Below, one piece after another: positions 11,120-21,385 of a stretch of DNA of 64,000 nt. The stretch is from Albifimbria verrucaria (taxonomy: Eukaryota; Ascomycota; Sordariomycetes; Hypocreales; Stachybotryaceae). The notes under the pieces are model-generated. The model was not told the origin of the DNA. It saw nothing but the letters and a program-made list of their open reading frames with translations, and ran no database searches. Each line of letters opens with the position of its first letter. Position 1 is the stretch's first letter. The stretch is from contig JAHREC010000011.1 in NCBI GenBank assembly GCA_020081605.1, positions 2,914,001 through 2,978,000 on the forward strand, read 5' to 3'. Position numbers and translations under genes: made by a program.

Positions 11120-12031
11120 ATGGCTACAGACACCAAGAACTCGTTATCTTTCAATGGGTCAAAGACTCCTGGTCGCCGACCAAGCACTGTCAACGAATAC
11201 AAAGGCGTCCTACGTCCACCGCATATCGATAAATTAGAGAAAATATCCGGAAAGGTAGCCCGAGTGGAGCCCCTCAGCATCCAGGTTGAAGATGATCAAG
11301 ATGGTTTCGTTGCCGGCTTCATTCATTTGCCCCCAAGCTTCACGTCTCGCACAACTATGCAAAGCCATCATCAAACGGCAGTAATTCTCCTCTCTGGAGC
11401 TGGCGGTGGAGTTACTGGTCCAAACTCTTTATACCTCTCCCTGGCCTGCAAGCTGGCAGTTCTTGGTGTTGGCATCCCCACCTTACGTCTTGACTATCGT
11501 GACCCGGCTCGTAACCAATACTGTGTGGACGACGTCAAAGCCGCAATCGAATATCTAGGTGATATGTACGGCCTAACGCACTTTGTACTTGTAGGCTGGT
11601 CATTTGGCGGAGCGCCTGTCTTCACGGTAGGAGGTGACGATCCACGAGTGGTTGGCTGCGCGACAATTGCCAGTCAAACGGCGGAGACAGGAGGAATCCA
11701 GAACCTTGCGCCAAGACCAGTGTTATTGTTGCATGGTACAGGTGACCGCACGTTAAGCTACAAGTGTTCCGAGCAACTATACTCTCAGTATGGTAGTGGG
11801 GGCAGCCGAGTGCTGAAGCTTTTCGAAGGAGATGACCATGCGTTGAGCACGAGCACAAAAACAATTGAGAGTTTGTTGTGCCAGTTTATAATTGCTTGTG
11901 CCGGACTAGAGATAGATTCGGCTGAAGAGAATAATGTGATTGACCAAGACCTTATTGATGAGGCGGAGAGAAAAAGACTTATGGAGAAGGGAGGGATTCA
12001 CGGCCACCAGAGTCAACACAGTGAGCCATGA
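11120..12031 (+). CDS. Alpha/beta-hydrolase (dienelactone-hydrolase-like)
   Basis: Single-exon frame of 303 residues with an ATG start. Visible hydrolase features: VILLSGAGGGVTGPNS (oxyanion region, about residues 89-104); LRLDYRDPA; the nucleophile elbow VGWSFGGAP (GxSxG, Ser near 163); PVLLLHGTGDRTL with the acid Asp (near 214); and EGDDHAL with the catalytic His (near 240). The length and the small lid fit the KANL3/Tex30-like or dienelactone-hydrolase-like cytosolic hydrolases. The substrate cannot be told. No signal peptide. It sits immediately downstream of and convergent with the amino-acid permease, 210 bp apart. Confidence 0.85.
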   Translation: MATDTKNSLSFNGSKTPGRRPSTVNEYKGVLRPPHIDKLEKISGKVARVEPLSIQVEDDQDGFVAGFIHLPPSFTSRTTMQSHHQTAVILLSGAGGGVTGPNSLYLSLACKLAVLGVGIPTLRLDYRDPARNQYCVDDVKAAIEYLGDMYGLTHFVLVGWSFGGAPVFTVGGDDPRVVGCATIASQTAETGGIQNLAPRPVLLLHGTGDRTLSYKCSEQLYSQYGSGGSRVLKLFEGDDHALSTSTKTIESLLCQFIIACAGLEIDSAEENNVIDQDLIDEAERKRLMEKGGIHGHQSQHSEP

Positions 12032-12240
12032 AAGGTTCTTCTATTTCATGTTTGATGTGTGACTAAAGCATCACGCATAAATCCACAAGATAGACACCAT
12101 TTCTATAAGCGAAATAATAATATAGAAGGATCTATGTTGGTAGTATAGATTATATCTATACTGTTTGCTCATCAAGCTGTATTGTGAAAAGGGAAGAGAT
12201 TACCCAGGGATATGTCATATTCATGCCATTCTCGAATATG

Positions 12241-14286
12241 TTACAGCTCGATTTCCACGATCGGTCCAACGTACTCTTTCTTTCCAACTATTAGATACCA
12301 TATAATGGCAAACAAAAGCATAGAACCCCATGTTAAAGCACTGAAGTTCATGGTCTCGGGTGTGACTGGAGTCGCTGGTGGCCAAAATGACCAAAACCAT
12401 ATCACGAGTAGATATATGCAGGCAAAAACATTGTTGATCACTCCTAGTATCCCAGGAATGCGCCATGGACCCCAGCGTAGGTTGCCGGGCCCCACTTTAG
12501 AGATATTTGGGTCGAACGGAAGAATGCCTGTCGGCTGCAGGCGTCTCCAGAGTAGAAGACTAGCACAAAGGAGATACGACGAGTACAAGCCGACGGCACT
12601 GAGGTTCACAATGTTGTTGAATGCGACGCTCGAACCAAGAATGATGAGTGAAAGAAGAACAGATACGATGGTTGTAAAGCCGATTGTATAGATTGGGATT
12701 GAGGTTCGACGGTCCAGCTGGTACGTTGAGGGTTAGTGTGCAAGATGATTGAGATCTTGATAAATTGGTGTTGTCTCACCTTTATGAAATAGCGCCACAA
12801 TGGAACACCTTTGTCTCTTGCGAAAGACCATAGCATTCGGGAAGATGAAGCCAAAACACCAACCGTACTGCACACACCGAGTATAACAATGATGAGGCCC
12901 ATTACCGCTGCACCAGTGTTGGAGCCTGTTCCAGTCCAGAAAACATGAAGGAAAGGAAATCCCAGAGTAGCCTGTGATTCTAAAGCAGCATTTAAATCCC
13001 CAAGACAGAACAGGTAGGCCATAAGCATTGCAAAACCCAAGATGCCATTAAGTATAATGCTGATTAGGACAGCTCTTGGCACAACAATGGTAGCTCGCTT
13101 GATTTCCTCGGCCATCTTAATGAGGTCAGTACGTTGTATAATCTTATACACGGCTAGGGCAGCAGGAATCTTACATGGACAGCGGAGTCAGCACCAACTA
13201 GAGAGAACACAGAAGCCGGTAGACCAATCATAAAGGATAAACCTTGCGTAGGCCAGCCGCCAATATTAACGAACGTTGTGAATAACGAGGTATCCCCATG
13301 TGGTGCAAGGTAGATCAAGGGTATTATAACAGCAAAGAATCCGAGAATGTGTAAAACCAGTATCAGTCCTTCAAATTGCGCTAGAGTCTTACTTGCAACT
13401 GTGTTGATTAGCACTGCGAAACCAAGGATAGCCCAGAAGAACATGACCGTCTGCCACGGTTCGGGGGTATATGTTAGAGTGAATAGCACAACGACGCTTT
13501 GGAAAAGAGATCCTATAAGAAACGCAGCGGAAGCAGTTACGGCCTGCCAGCCAGCAAATGTCATCCATCCTATATAAGACAGTAAGTTGGTACTCGCCAT
13601 TGTGCATCAAACAGAAATACCTGTTATGTAGCTCAGGAACCGCCTAGTTGAGTTAGGGGATAACATGGCAACCCAGCTGGAAACAGGAGGTTAGTAACAA
13701 GACCACGGTTCAACTTCATGGGAACCTACTGATACTGACCGCCTGCGGTTGGCGCCCTATCAATAATTTATTAGCGACAATCATTCCTAACGCCGGTTCA
13801 CTTACATGGAAGCTAGCTCGGAGAGCACGGTATATGTAGACAGGCTGCCAATCCACACAATCAAATAACCCCATATGACGCCTGCTGGGCCCCACTTCAC
13901 AGACAATCAATCAGTGAGCAAGTGGATGATAGAAGTTTAACGTACTTGAGAAGACTTTGAGTAGAGACGCTACGAAAGAGTCAGTTATTTGGTTATGAAT
14001 TAGTAATCGAATGCACATAACGAACATTAAAATGCCTTCCCAAGTAATCAAGACGGTACACGAGAAACCAAGGATGGACATGAACCCAAAGTTGCGCTGC
14101 AAAGTGTTAGCAAAGCATGTGTTGAAGGAGACCTCCAGAAAAAATGCAGGGCTACTTTTAATACAGGCTTTTGCCTAGTCTGATGAGGTCTCTATCGTCT
14201 TGCGAGTACCCTAAATCATCGAAATGGCCATTTGCAGACCTCCCGGAGCCTGCAGACTTTGTCCGAGAACGTAGTTCTATGTCCAT
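12241..14286 (-). CDS. Amino-acid/GABA permease (APC superfamily)
   Basis: Plasma-membrane amino-acid transporter of the GABA/choline permease (AAT) group. Nine exons fit on the minus strand: 14286-14165, 14096-14026, 13969-13946, 13894-13806, 13757-13730, 13676-13621, 13569-13175, 13115-12780, 12717-12241. Introns carry good CTAAC/CTAAT branch sites. Diagnostic blocks in order: RNFGFMSILGFSC, TWEGIL, NGGPAGVIWGYLIVWIG, SELASMAPTAGGQY, HWVAMLSP, the MAEEIKRATIVVPRA helix, and SSRMLWSFARDKGVP. Twelve hydrophobic segments are expected. Two frame breaks coincide with homopolymers (T run 14169-14172 and C run 13890-13893 on the plus strand). One extra base in each restores LGKKP and NGGPAG, so the gene is probably intact. 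It lies upstream of the peptide-related genes and could serve them, but this is only proximity. Confidence 0.88.
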
Positions 14287-15032
14287 GTTTCCCGTCCAGT
14301 ATTAGTCGTATTGTTGGAGAAGAATCAATATAGGAAGAAATATGTCTAGTTGTTGTACAAATCACGAATGGTTAGGACAGGTCTGTATCAACCCTATCCA
14401 TATAGCTGGCGTGCCCTGGTTACCCCTTTTTGAGAGCCACACGGCGCCTTGAAAAGAATGTAAAGAAAAGAAACCGAAATGGGCCGTTGCATCGGTATGC
14501 TACCTTGCATCCTCTTGGACACTACTAATTGGTTATTGAATGCTGCGCATGAAGCACCTGCATGTGGCTCAGGAGGCCATGCTGACCCGAGGCCGTCACA
14601 GTGTCAAGACTTGATATTTCACGGCTCACGCCAATCTTTTCCTTGGACGGCTGAGTGATACGTGTTGACCAGCCTGTTCAGCTTGCGTCGCCCAATTATC
14701 CCTTCAAATGATAGCTTGGATTGCTGGCCCCCAATACGACGTTAGTGGTCCTCGCTCCCACGGATAATGTTCTGGCCACCCTCCTTGTCTTGTGTCGCAC
14801 ACCGCAAGGGTCATGCGTCTGTGGGCTAGAGCTCATTATGCATGGAAGAGATTGAGAAGCGTGGTACATACAAAGCTCCTTGCTAAGGACATGTGCATCA
14901 AATATGCAAAACTGCTAGTGCCCTCATCGAGGAGGCGTTTATGATCTACAGATTGGTCTAACGGCTATTATCATTACACTGCTTAGATTCCTCACCATTC
15001 ACGACTCAAATCTACAATCCTTGTGTCGTGCC
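14287..15032. promoter_or_regulatory. Divergent intergenic region (permease / 7-TM gene)
   Basis: 746 bp between two divergently transcribed genes. It must hold both promoters. No specific motif is claimed. Confidence 0.45.
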
Positions 15033-16230
15033 ATGTCCCAAGAAGAGGTACCCGGTGTCGACCAAGACAGACCTCGTATTACAGAGGACGACTTGTCACC
15101 ACTAATTCAAATACTTGCCTGGCTGTGCCTCACTTTTGCCATACTCTTCGTTGCTGCTCAGTTTCTCACTAAATGGAGCCTCTCCCGGCGGCTGGGCACG
15201 GGAGATGGTATCCTGTTCCTAGCTTTGGTAGCTTGAATCCCAGGCAAAAGTTGCGATGTCTACTAAATGGACAATTGTAGATACTTGCCTCAGCGCAAAC
15301 TGCGACGCTTGTCAGCGCGCCCGGACGAGCCATCGGGAAATCCCACGAACACCTTTCGGTCGATGCTATAAACAAGGCTTTACAGGCGCGTTTACAATAT
15401 ACATAAATGAAAGAGGGAGAGTGTTGACGCCTGACTAGACCTTATATGCTAGCGAGATTCTAAGTGTCTTCGTGCTGGCAGCAGCAAAAGCATTTCTCCT
15501 TGTATCTTTCATGGACATCACACCAGCTCGGAAGCACCATATCATCATCTACGTCACCGGGGTTGTCGTGGGAGTATGGGCAATAGCGGCAGTGTTTGCT
15601 ACAGCCTTTCAATGTTCCTCGGCCGAGAAATGGAACGTATTGGGAGCTCGTTGCGTCAACATTGTAAAGTGTTTTCTGCATCGATAAATTGCTCGAAGCT
15701 GACTTCTCCACAGACTGCCCTCAGAACTTACACAGCAGTGACCAGCCTTTCAATAGACTTTGTTCTCATTATCATCCCAACAATGATAGTTATACCTCTG
15801 AAGCTACGATGGGGAAAACGCTTCACTGTTTTATCAGCCTTTTGGGCTCGGATAATGTAAGTCCAGTCACTGAGATGTAAGCTTAACTGTTGTTCCGCAC
15901 GAGCTCATTGACACTCTTTGCAGAGTAATAGGTGCCACGATTGGTCAAATTATATCACTCAGACGTCTTGCAATTGACGAGAACTACATTTTCAATATCT
16001 GGAAGCTCATCATCTTCAAAGAAATAGTACAAGCAACAAGCATCATGGCAGCGTGTGTGCCCTTTCTCAGACCATTCCTGATGAGCCTGGAGTCAGGCTT
16101 TCTCAGAGCCGACGATGAAACACGCCGAACTGCCACGGATGCATATGGCTCAGGGATCATAGCGGCAAATCCGGGAGGTCCGCAAGAAGTGGTTCAAATT
16201 ACATCAAAATTTCAGACAATCAATCTTTGA
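15033..16230 (+). CDS. Fungal rhodopsin-like 7-TM integral membrane protein (PTH11-related group)
   Basis: Member of the fungal integral membrane family annotated as fungal rhodopsin domain. Five exons: 15033-15227, 15281-about 15385/15389, 15439-15663, 15714-15856, 15924-16230. Seven hydrophobic helices are visible: PLIQILAWLCLTFAILFVAA; GDGILFLAL joined to ILASAQTATLVSA; ASEILSVFVLAAAKAFLLVS; the segment IIIYVTGVVVGVWAIAAVF; SLSIDFVLIIIPTMIVIPL; the segment with VIGATIGQIISL; and the last with IMAACVPFLRPFL. The second intron lacks a GT donor in the right phase (CAG/GCGCGT), so it is either a GC-AG intron or another consensus error. The C-terminal LRPFLMSLESG block is family-typical. It is probably a sensor or orphan receptor in the plasma membrane; the ligand is unknown. 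Confidence 0.82.
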
Positions 16231-17006
16231 ACCCGCCGATTGAGCTTCAGCAAGGTGTTAATCGAGAGCACCTTCACTAGAATTCGGTTGATAGCAATGT
16301 TTTGGGTTGCGTGGCATAATCAGACGCTGTAATTTGGGAGCCTTGTATGACTGTCAATTTCTAGAGCCTCATGGAGTTCGGCTACTTTATGGTTAGAGAA
16401 AAGACGAAAGGGCGATAAGACGGGCTTGGCGACGGAAAATGGAGAGACACGGCAGTGACGGGATGGTCAGCTCACGCTCACAGTATGCCGCACAAGGCTA
16501 CCCCATCTGCGTCTCGGAAAAACATATCATGCTTGTAACCTGAGAAAAAACTTGCTTGTGACAGACACTTGCCGAGTGATTTGATGAAAGGGTGGGCGAA
16601 TACCACCCATACTCATAAGCTGCCTCGCCAATCATCAGGGCTCGAGCGTGAGGGGAATCCCTCTCCAATTGCATTATTATCACATAGCTCCTTGACACCT
16701 CTACGTAAACGAAAAGAGTGCGAATGGGTGAAAGGGATATGAATCATGCATGGATGTGACCCCTTGTCTTTATTATTCGTGCCCGCACCAAAGTTCATGG
16801 GCCCCTGCTCCACGAAAGTACTTCACATATGGTTACTTGTAAGCTTGAGATATCGAGGTTACATTGCATGGCTCCGCGGCAACTTCCATAGGCAATTCTC
16901 CACTTAACAAAAAGTACCGACTGCTTACATCCGACGTATTCGATCCCAATTCTCAGATGCCAGCAATGGCGCTCCATGAAAATGTGCCGTTGCAGGGATC
17001 AAATGT
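16231..17006. other. Intergenic between convergent genes
   Basis: Holds the 3' ends of the 7-TM gene and of the minus-strand repeat protein gene. No frame with recognisable content. The plus-strand frame through the repeat is the antisense of a real gene. Confidence 0.45.
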
Positions 17007-17359
17007 CTATTCCATGATACCAGCGTCGACCAGAGGCGGCACAGGGCTAGAACGCTCCATAATTCCAGCGTCAACAAGAGGAGGAACCGGGCTGGATCGC
17101 TCCATGATGCCTGCGTCCACCAGAGGGGGACTGGGCTTGACCGTTCCATAATGCCAGCATCAACGAGAGGAGGAACCGGGCTTGAGCGCTCCATGATACC
17201 GGCGTCAACCAAAGGCGGTACTGGGCTCGATCTCTCCGCGACGTCGCCTACCATTCACAATTAGGTATCCGATAGTAAATGCCTTGAAGGGAACTCACCA
17301 ATTGGTGCAGAAGCTGCACCCAGCGCAAAAGCAAACATGGCGATGACTCTGAACTGCAT
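17007..17359 (-). CDS. Secreted five-repeat peptide precursor (candidate RiPP precursor)
   Basis: Two exons on the minus strand, 17359-17299 and 17247-17007, with an intron GTGAGT...CCTAATTG...GGTAG of 51 nt. The product is 100 residues. It starts with a signal peptide (MQFRVIAMFAFALGAASA), then PIGDVA, then five copies of ERSSPVPPLVDAGIM and a final Glu before the stop. All five units are identical in amino acids while most codons differ by synonymous changes (for example Arg is AGA, CGC, CGG, CGA, CGT). This shows that the minus frame is the coding one and is under selection. One C is missing from the C run in the third unit (plus-strand G run 17125-17129). The architecture matches dikaritin RiPP precursors: signal peptide plus identical core repeats. 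Each unit has a single Arg (ER) rather than KR/RR, so the cleavage site is unclear. A structural repeat secretory protein is the alternative. Its start is 873 bp from a divergent UstYa gene. Confidence 0.85.
17013..17236 (-). repeat. 45-bp tandem repeat, five units
   Basis: Five 45-bp units (one now 44 bp) coding the 15-residue repeat of the secreted precursor. DNA identity between units is clearly lower than the 100% protein identity, with differences concentrated at third positions. Confidence 0.92.
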
Positions 17360-18232
17360 GATGGGAGATGCCACGAATTAATGTAAAAGTTTGTGAAGAA
17401 AGATGAGTTCTAACGAAATAAGCAAACCAATATCTTATGGTGGACAATTTGCGATAGACATACTACTTATACCCTTCTCCCAAAAACATGCCACCCTCAA
17501 GAAGTTGATACTCGGACTTCTGGACCGACTGCAACTGCCAATCGTGTCACATGAGCTGGAGTCTCAATGCCACCACATGTTGCACTGATTGCGATGCCGA
17601 GCATAAGGCCTAGACCCAACTACCACTTCGTCATGAAGTGATAATGTGGGTGCGGAGCCTCAACAATCCCTGCCGTGCCATCCCTCCGTCTTCTTGTATG
17701 TGCCAGCTGTTCAATGATTATAGGCTATAATTATGCGGGATAGTGTTCCAAGTACCACTCTTACCCAGACAAGCGGCCGGAAACCCCATGACAATACGTT
17801 GGCCTTGTGTGAATACATGCATCGAGAGGGCGGCACAACAAGTAAGGGAATGAGATTACGCATAAGACCCTGCATGTCATGGTAAGCTGTACCGTCGGAT
17901 TATACTTCTTAATTGGGAATTCAACGGCGTACATCATGTTGCCAAGATATCAACTGGGGATATTTCATCTAATTGGGTATCTTAATGCCTCCGTGTCGCC
18001 TCTCATGAGTTGCCGATTGCAACCTTGCCCAGGCTAAGCACCCATATCCGAAGTACCAAGTCTGGGACTTGGCATTTCCGAGCCTCCATGGATTTGAATT
18101 CCTCCTCGTTTAACCCCTCCTTATGCCAAACCACCAGGCAGGCTACCTCTCTAGTGCTGAGAGCCAGCGATTCCTCTTCATTCTGACTCCTTTTGTTTCC
18201 GGTCAGGCCCAAGGAAAAACTCCAAGCCCTTT
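17360..18232. promoter_or_regulatory. Divergent promoter region of repeat precursor and UstYa gene
   Basis: 873 bp separating the start codons of the two divergently transcribed genes, which suggests co-regulation. No coding frame with recognisable content. No specific binding motif is claimed. Confidence 0.55.
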
Positions 18233-19223
18233 ATGAGTAACAACGAGGAAAAGTGCTCTTCCGACTATGGCGAAAGCCAGGAACCACTATTAGAGGACTC
18301 GATGTTTGAGAGGCAGAGGAAACCCTGGTTTCCCAACTTCTGGGCACGAGCATCCTTCGCAATACTCCTCCTCTATACGGTGGTTTCAGTCCCGATCCTT
18401 GTGATTTCAGGACGAAATCAGATGCCGCGGCCATACTGTAAGTCTGGTAGCAATTTCCCGGTCTCTCGCAGATTTTGACAGACTACAGCCCCGGCAAGCA
18501 ACGTCGTTTCTTACAGGCGCGAGCCTTTATATTTTGGGGAGGATCCAAAGTTTACTGGAGATCCGGATGATGTAGACGAAGCATGGGATAAATTACTCGA
18601 GCGTACGCATCATTCAAGTGTCACTGAACGCTAAAAGCTGTCACTGACAACCAGGACAGCATTGAACATCCGAACTAGCTACGAAGAGCAGGTCAAGGCT
18701 CATTCGAAGATAACACCAGAGATTGTCCAACCAGCAGAAGGAGGATATGTATCAGTTCTGTCTGTTTACCATGAGCTGCATTGTTTGGTAAGCGCCGTGA
18801 TGAATGGGCAGCCGCGTTCATTGTTAGAGCGTACAGAAGTTAACCTGGTTCCTAGGACACGCTTCGAAGAAACTTGTACATCGAGCGATACTATTCAAAT
18901 ATATCTGAGGCTCAGAGAAAGAATAATGCCATTCATATGAGTTTAGTGGACCCATTTCTCCTCGACAATGTTGAATTCAACTAATCTTCATAGCACATTG
19001 TATTGACACGATAAGACGCAGCCTCATGTGCAAGGCGGACACAGCCATTTACACAGCGTACTGGATTGGTAATCATACGGCGATTCCGAGCAAGGAGCTT
19101 CGGTCTGAATCTGACTCAATCTGTGTCAACTGGGAGGCACTAGACACATGGGCCAGGAAGCGCCTCTTGCCCCGAAATGTGTACAAAGTCAAGCCTGGAC
19201 CCTTTGAACAGAAGCACGGTTAG
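18233..19223 (+). CDS. UstYa/DUF3328-family oxidase-like protein
   Basis: Family of membrane-anchored proteins that carry out oxidative cyclisation or modification of peptide cores in fungal RiPP clusters (UstYa/Yb, PhomY) and related steps elsewhere. Five exons fit: 18233-18437, 18482-18602, 18655-18787, 18856-18940, 18994-19223. Features: an N-terminal cytoplasmic tail, one TM helix (FWARASFAILLLYTVVSVPI, residues 36-55), a YSPA(S)NVVSY-like block, FTGDPDDVDEAWDKLL, then VLSVYHELHC (first HxxHC) and, across the fourth intron, HMTHCIDTIRRSLMC (second HxxHC). It ends with ADTAIYTAYWIG...CVNWEALDTWA, as the family does. The fourth intron has an unusual GTTTAG donor. The frame needs one C fewer at 18489-18492 and probably one more G at 18655. 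Both catalytic motifs are intact. The enzyme substrate is inferred only from the adjacent repeat precursor. Confidence 0.88.
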
Positions 19224-19950
19224 AGAATTCTTAGCTAGACCTTAATCTTGGTCTGAAATGAAACTGAAGCATTTGTCATGGCTATTTACTAGAAAAAGCA
19301 AACATGAATGTCAAGGGCTGAAGATTGAGCGCAGACATTATTGTGCAACTCAAACTTTCCACGCCCACACACCACACCAAGCAAACAACGGCGACGCCAG
19401 GCTCAATGAGATAAAGAGGATGATCGACAGCCCGCTGCTTCAGGATGCCAGGCTCAATATCATGGATCCGACAAAGCGCTAATTCTTGCCACAATCCGGG
19501 CCGCTTACGCTAGACAGGGCCTGATGGAGGGGGAGGAGAGGGGAGGGGACGGGTGTGGAGGAGAGGCTGAGAATAAGAACGACACAGTGCGGAGGTGCCA
19601 CATGGAGAGTTCAGCATTCAATAGCACTGAAACCGGCCCTGTTCGTTAAATCCCACTCATCAATGAACAGTATCGGCGTCCTGCTTCCTTAAGGCATCCC
19701 GGCAAGCAGGGATGTCCTTCGTAATGGTGGCATATTGAAGCTCAGGGCTGAGGCCATCCGCCAACGCCGTCAAAACCTTCCTAGTTGAACAAGCACATGT
19801 ATAAAGGGGGTTACATTCACCTCCCAACTGCATGGTTGCAACAAGCCCTTACGCGGTTTAAAGGCACAGCTTATCCTCCCCGCCAAGTCCGTTTGTGGGA
19901 AAACTGTAGCTCTTCTTACACGTTCAGCGCAGGCACCTACACTCACCACC
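19224..19950. other. Intergenic
   Basis: A purine-rich stretch (GGAGGGGGAGGAGAGGGG-like, about 19525-19550) lies upstream of the peptidase. No gene recognised. Confidence 0.45.
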
Positions 19951-20928
19951 ATGACGGAAGGCCTGGTTGCATTCAACGTGTCAGGCTTATCCGAGCCATG
20001 CCAAACATGGTACAAGACGTTTGGGGATCTCAAGAGCAATGAGACACCACTGGTCATCCTTCACGGAGGGCCGGGAGCCTGCCATGATTACCTCCTCCCA
20101 CTGACCGACCTTACTGTCCCGCTGATCTTTTACGATCAGATTGGCAATGGCAAGTCGACACATCTACCAGAGAAAATGGGGACGAGGACTTTTGGAGTGT
20201 CGATCTGTTCAAAGATGAGCTCAACAATCTCTTGGGGCACTTGGGCTTGGACGACCGACCCATCGATGTGTATGGTCACTCCTGGGGCGGCATGCTCGCC
20301 GCTGAGTGGGCAGTAACACCTGCAAGCTCCAATCTTAGGAAGCTCATCATATCAAACAGCTTGGCTAGCATGGATGTTTGGCGCATTGGGGTGAACTCCT
20401 CAAGGATAAGCTACCAAAGTGTGCTCAAAAGGCCCTTGACAACGCAGAGGACACTGGGAACTTCACTAGTCCCGAATATCTTGCCGCGATTGACACGTTC
20501 TACCAGAGACATCTCAGTCTCGCACGGCCCTGGCCTGCACCGGAAGTTCAAGCAGCTCTCGATTGGTTCGCCGCAGACCCCACGACTTATGAAACGATGT
20601 AAGTGACAATGCGGTTGCGAGGCAATAGTAGACTAACAGGAGCTCTAGGTACGGTCCCAGTGAGCTCACCATAACAGGCTCGCTCCGCGACTGGACCATC
20701 ATCCCTAAGCTACACAAGATCAAAGTACCAACCCTTTTGATGAATGCAGTGTACGATGAGGCTCAGGATGTGGCAATGCGACCCTTCTTTAAACACATTA
20801 AACAATCCAAGTGGATCACACTGGACAATGCAGCGCACTTTACGCATGTTGACCAGCGTGAGAAGTACATAGAGCATTTGCAGGCTTTTTGGATTGGCCG
20901 TAGAGGGTGCGTGAATGCGTTAGAATAG
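19951..20928 (+). CDS. Proline iminopeptidase (S33 alpha/beta-hydrolase)
   Basis: Removes N-terminal proline from peptides; cytosolic (no signal peptide). Two exons, 19951-20598 and 20649-20928, with a 50-nt intron GTAAGT...CTCTAG. Features: LVILHGGPGACHDY (the HGGPG oxyanion motif of S33 prolyl peptidases), FYDQIGNGKS (the DQxGxGxS block), VYGHSWGGMLA with the nucleophile Ser, TLLMNAVYDEA with the acid Asp, and NAAHFTHVDQREKY with the catalytic His. The frame breaks at the G run 20178-20181 and the T run 20377-20379; one extra base in each restores it, giving about 309 residues, normal for the family. It lies between a UstYa gene and a peptide transporter, so it may trim or recycle proline-rich peptides such as the PVPP-containing repeat next door. 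That link is inference. Confidence 0.9.
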
Positions 20929-21385
20929 GTTTTTGTATGATAATCCTCCCTGTTTCGGGCTACATAATCCGACGTTATCCATTCCGACTGCAACTGTGCC
21001 ATCAATGCAAACATTCCTTGCCTCCGGATGACTGAAATCATGATTGCCGCCGCGGCCCAAGGTCTTGCTCACGCAGATTGCAGGGTAGCATTGGCCACCT
21101 CCTGACACAGTGTTGGCTGGTAAGCAAAACGGACGGTTACAACCTCGGGATCTATTGATGCAACTGTAACGCAAATACCAATCAGAGGCTTTGTCTTGTA
21201 CCCTCCATCAATTTCGGCACAATCGCAGTACCAACCGTGTCTCGGGACTGCACAGACAAGAAGAGGACCCCAGCTATACTTTCCCCGCCTACGGACTACT
21301 GCTCTTCCGTCTGCTTACACGCTGTAGGAGACCACCCAGGCCATACAACGGTAGTAGCTGGGCTTTTTGTTTGCCTCATCCGCCA
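20929..21385. other. Intergenic, promoter of the peptide transporter
   Basis: 457 bp between the peptidase stop and the transporter start. No gene seen. Confidence 0.5.

Noticed and set aside
16864..17151. Plus-strand frame through the 45-bp repeat, coding a repeated MIPASTRGGTGLERS unit
   Set aside because: It has no ATG before the repeats and no splice context, and its residues vary between units (I/M, E/D, R/K, R/L), whereas the minus frame has a signal peptide, a good intron and invariant residues.
17007..17359. Alpha-factor-type mating pheromone precursor
   Set aside because: The repeat architecture fits, but the unit has no Trp/Cys pheromone core and no KR plus dipeptidyl-aminopeptidase spacer as known in ascomycete alpha-pheromone genes.
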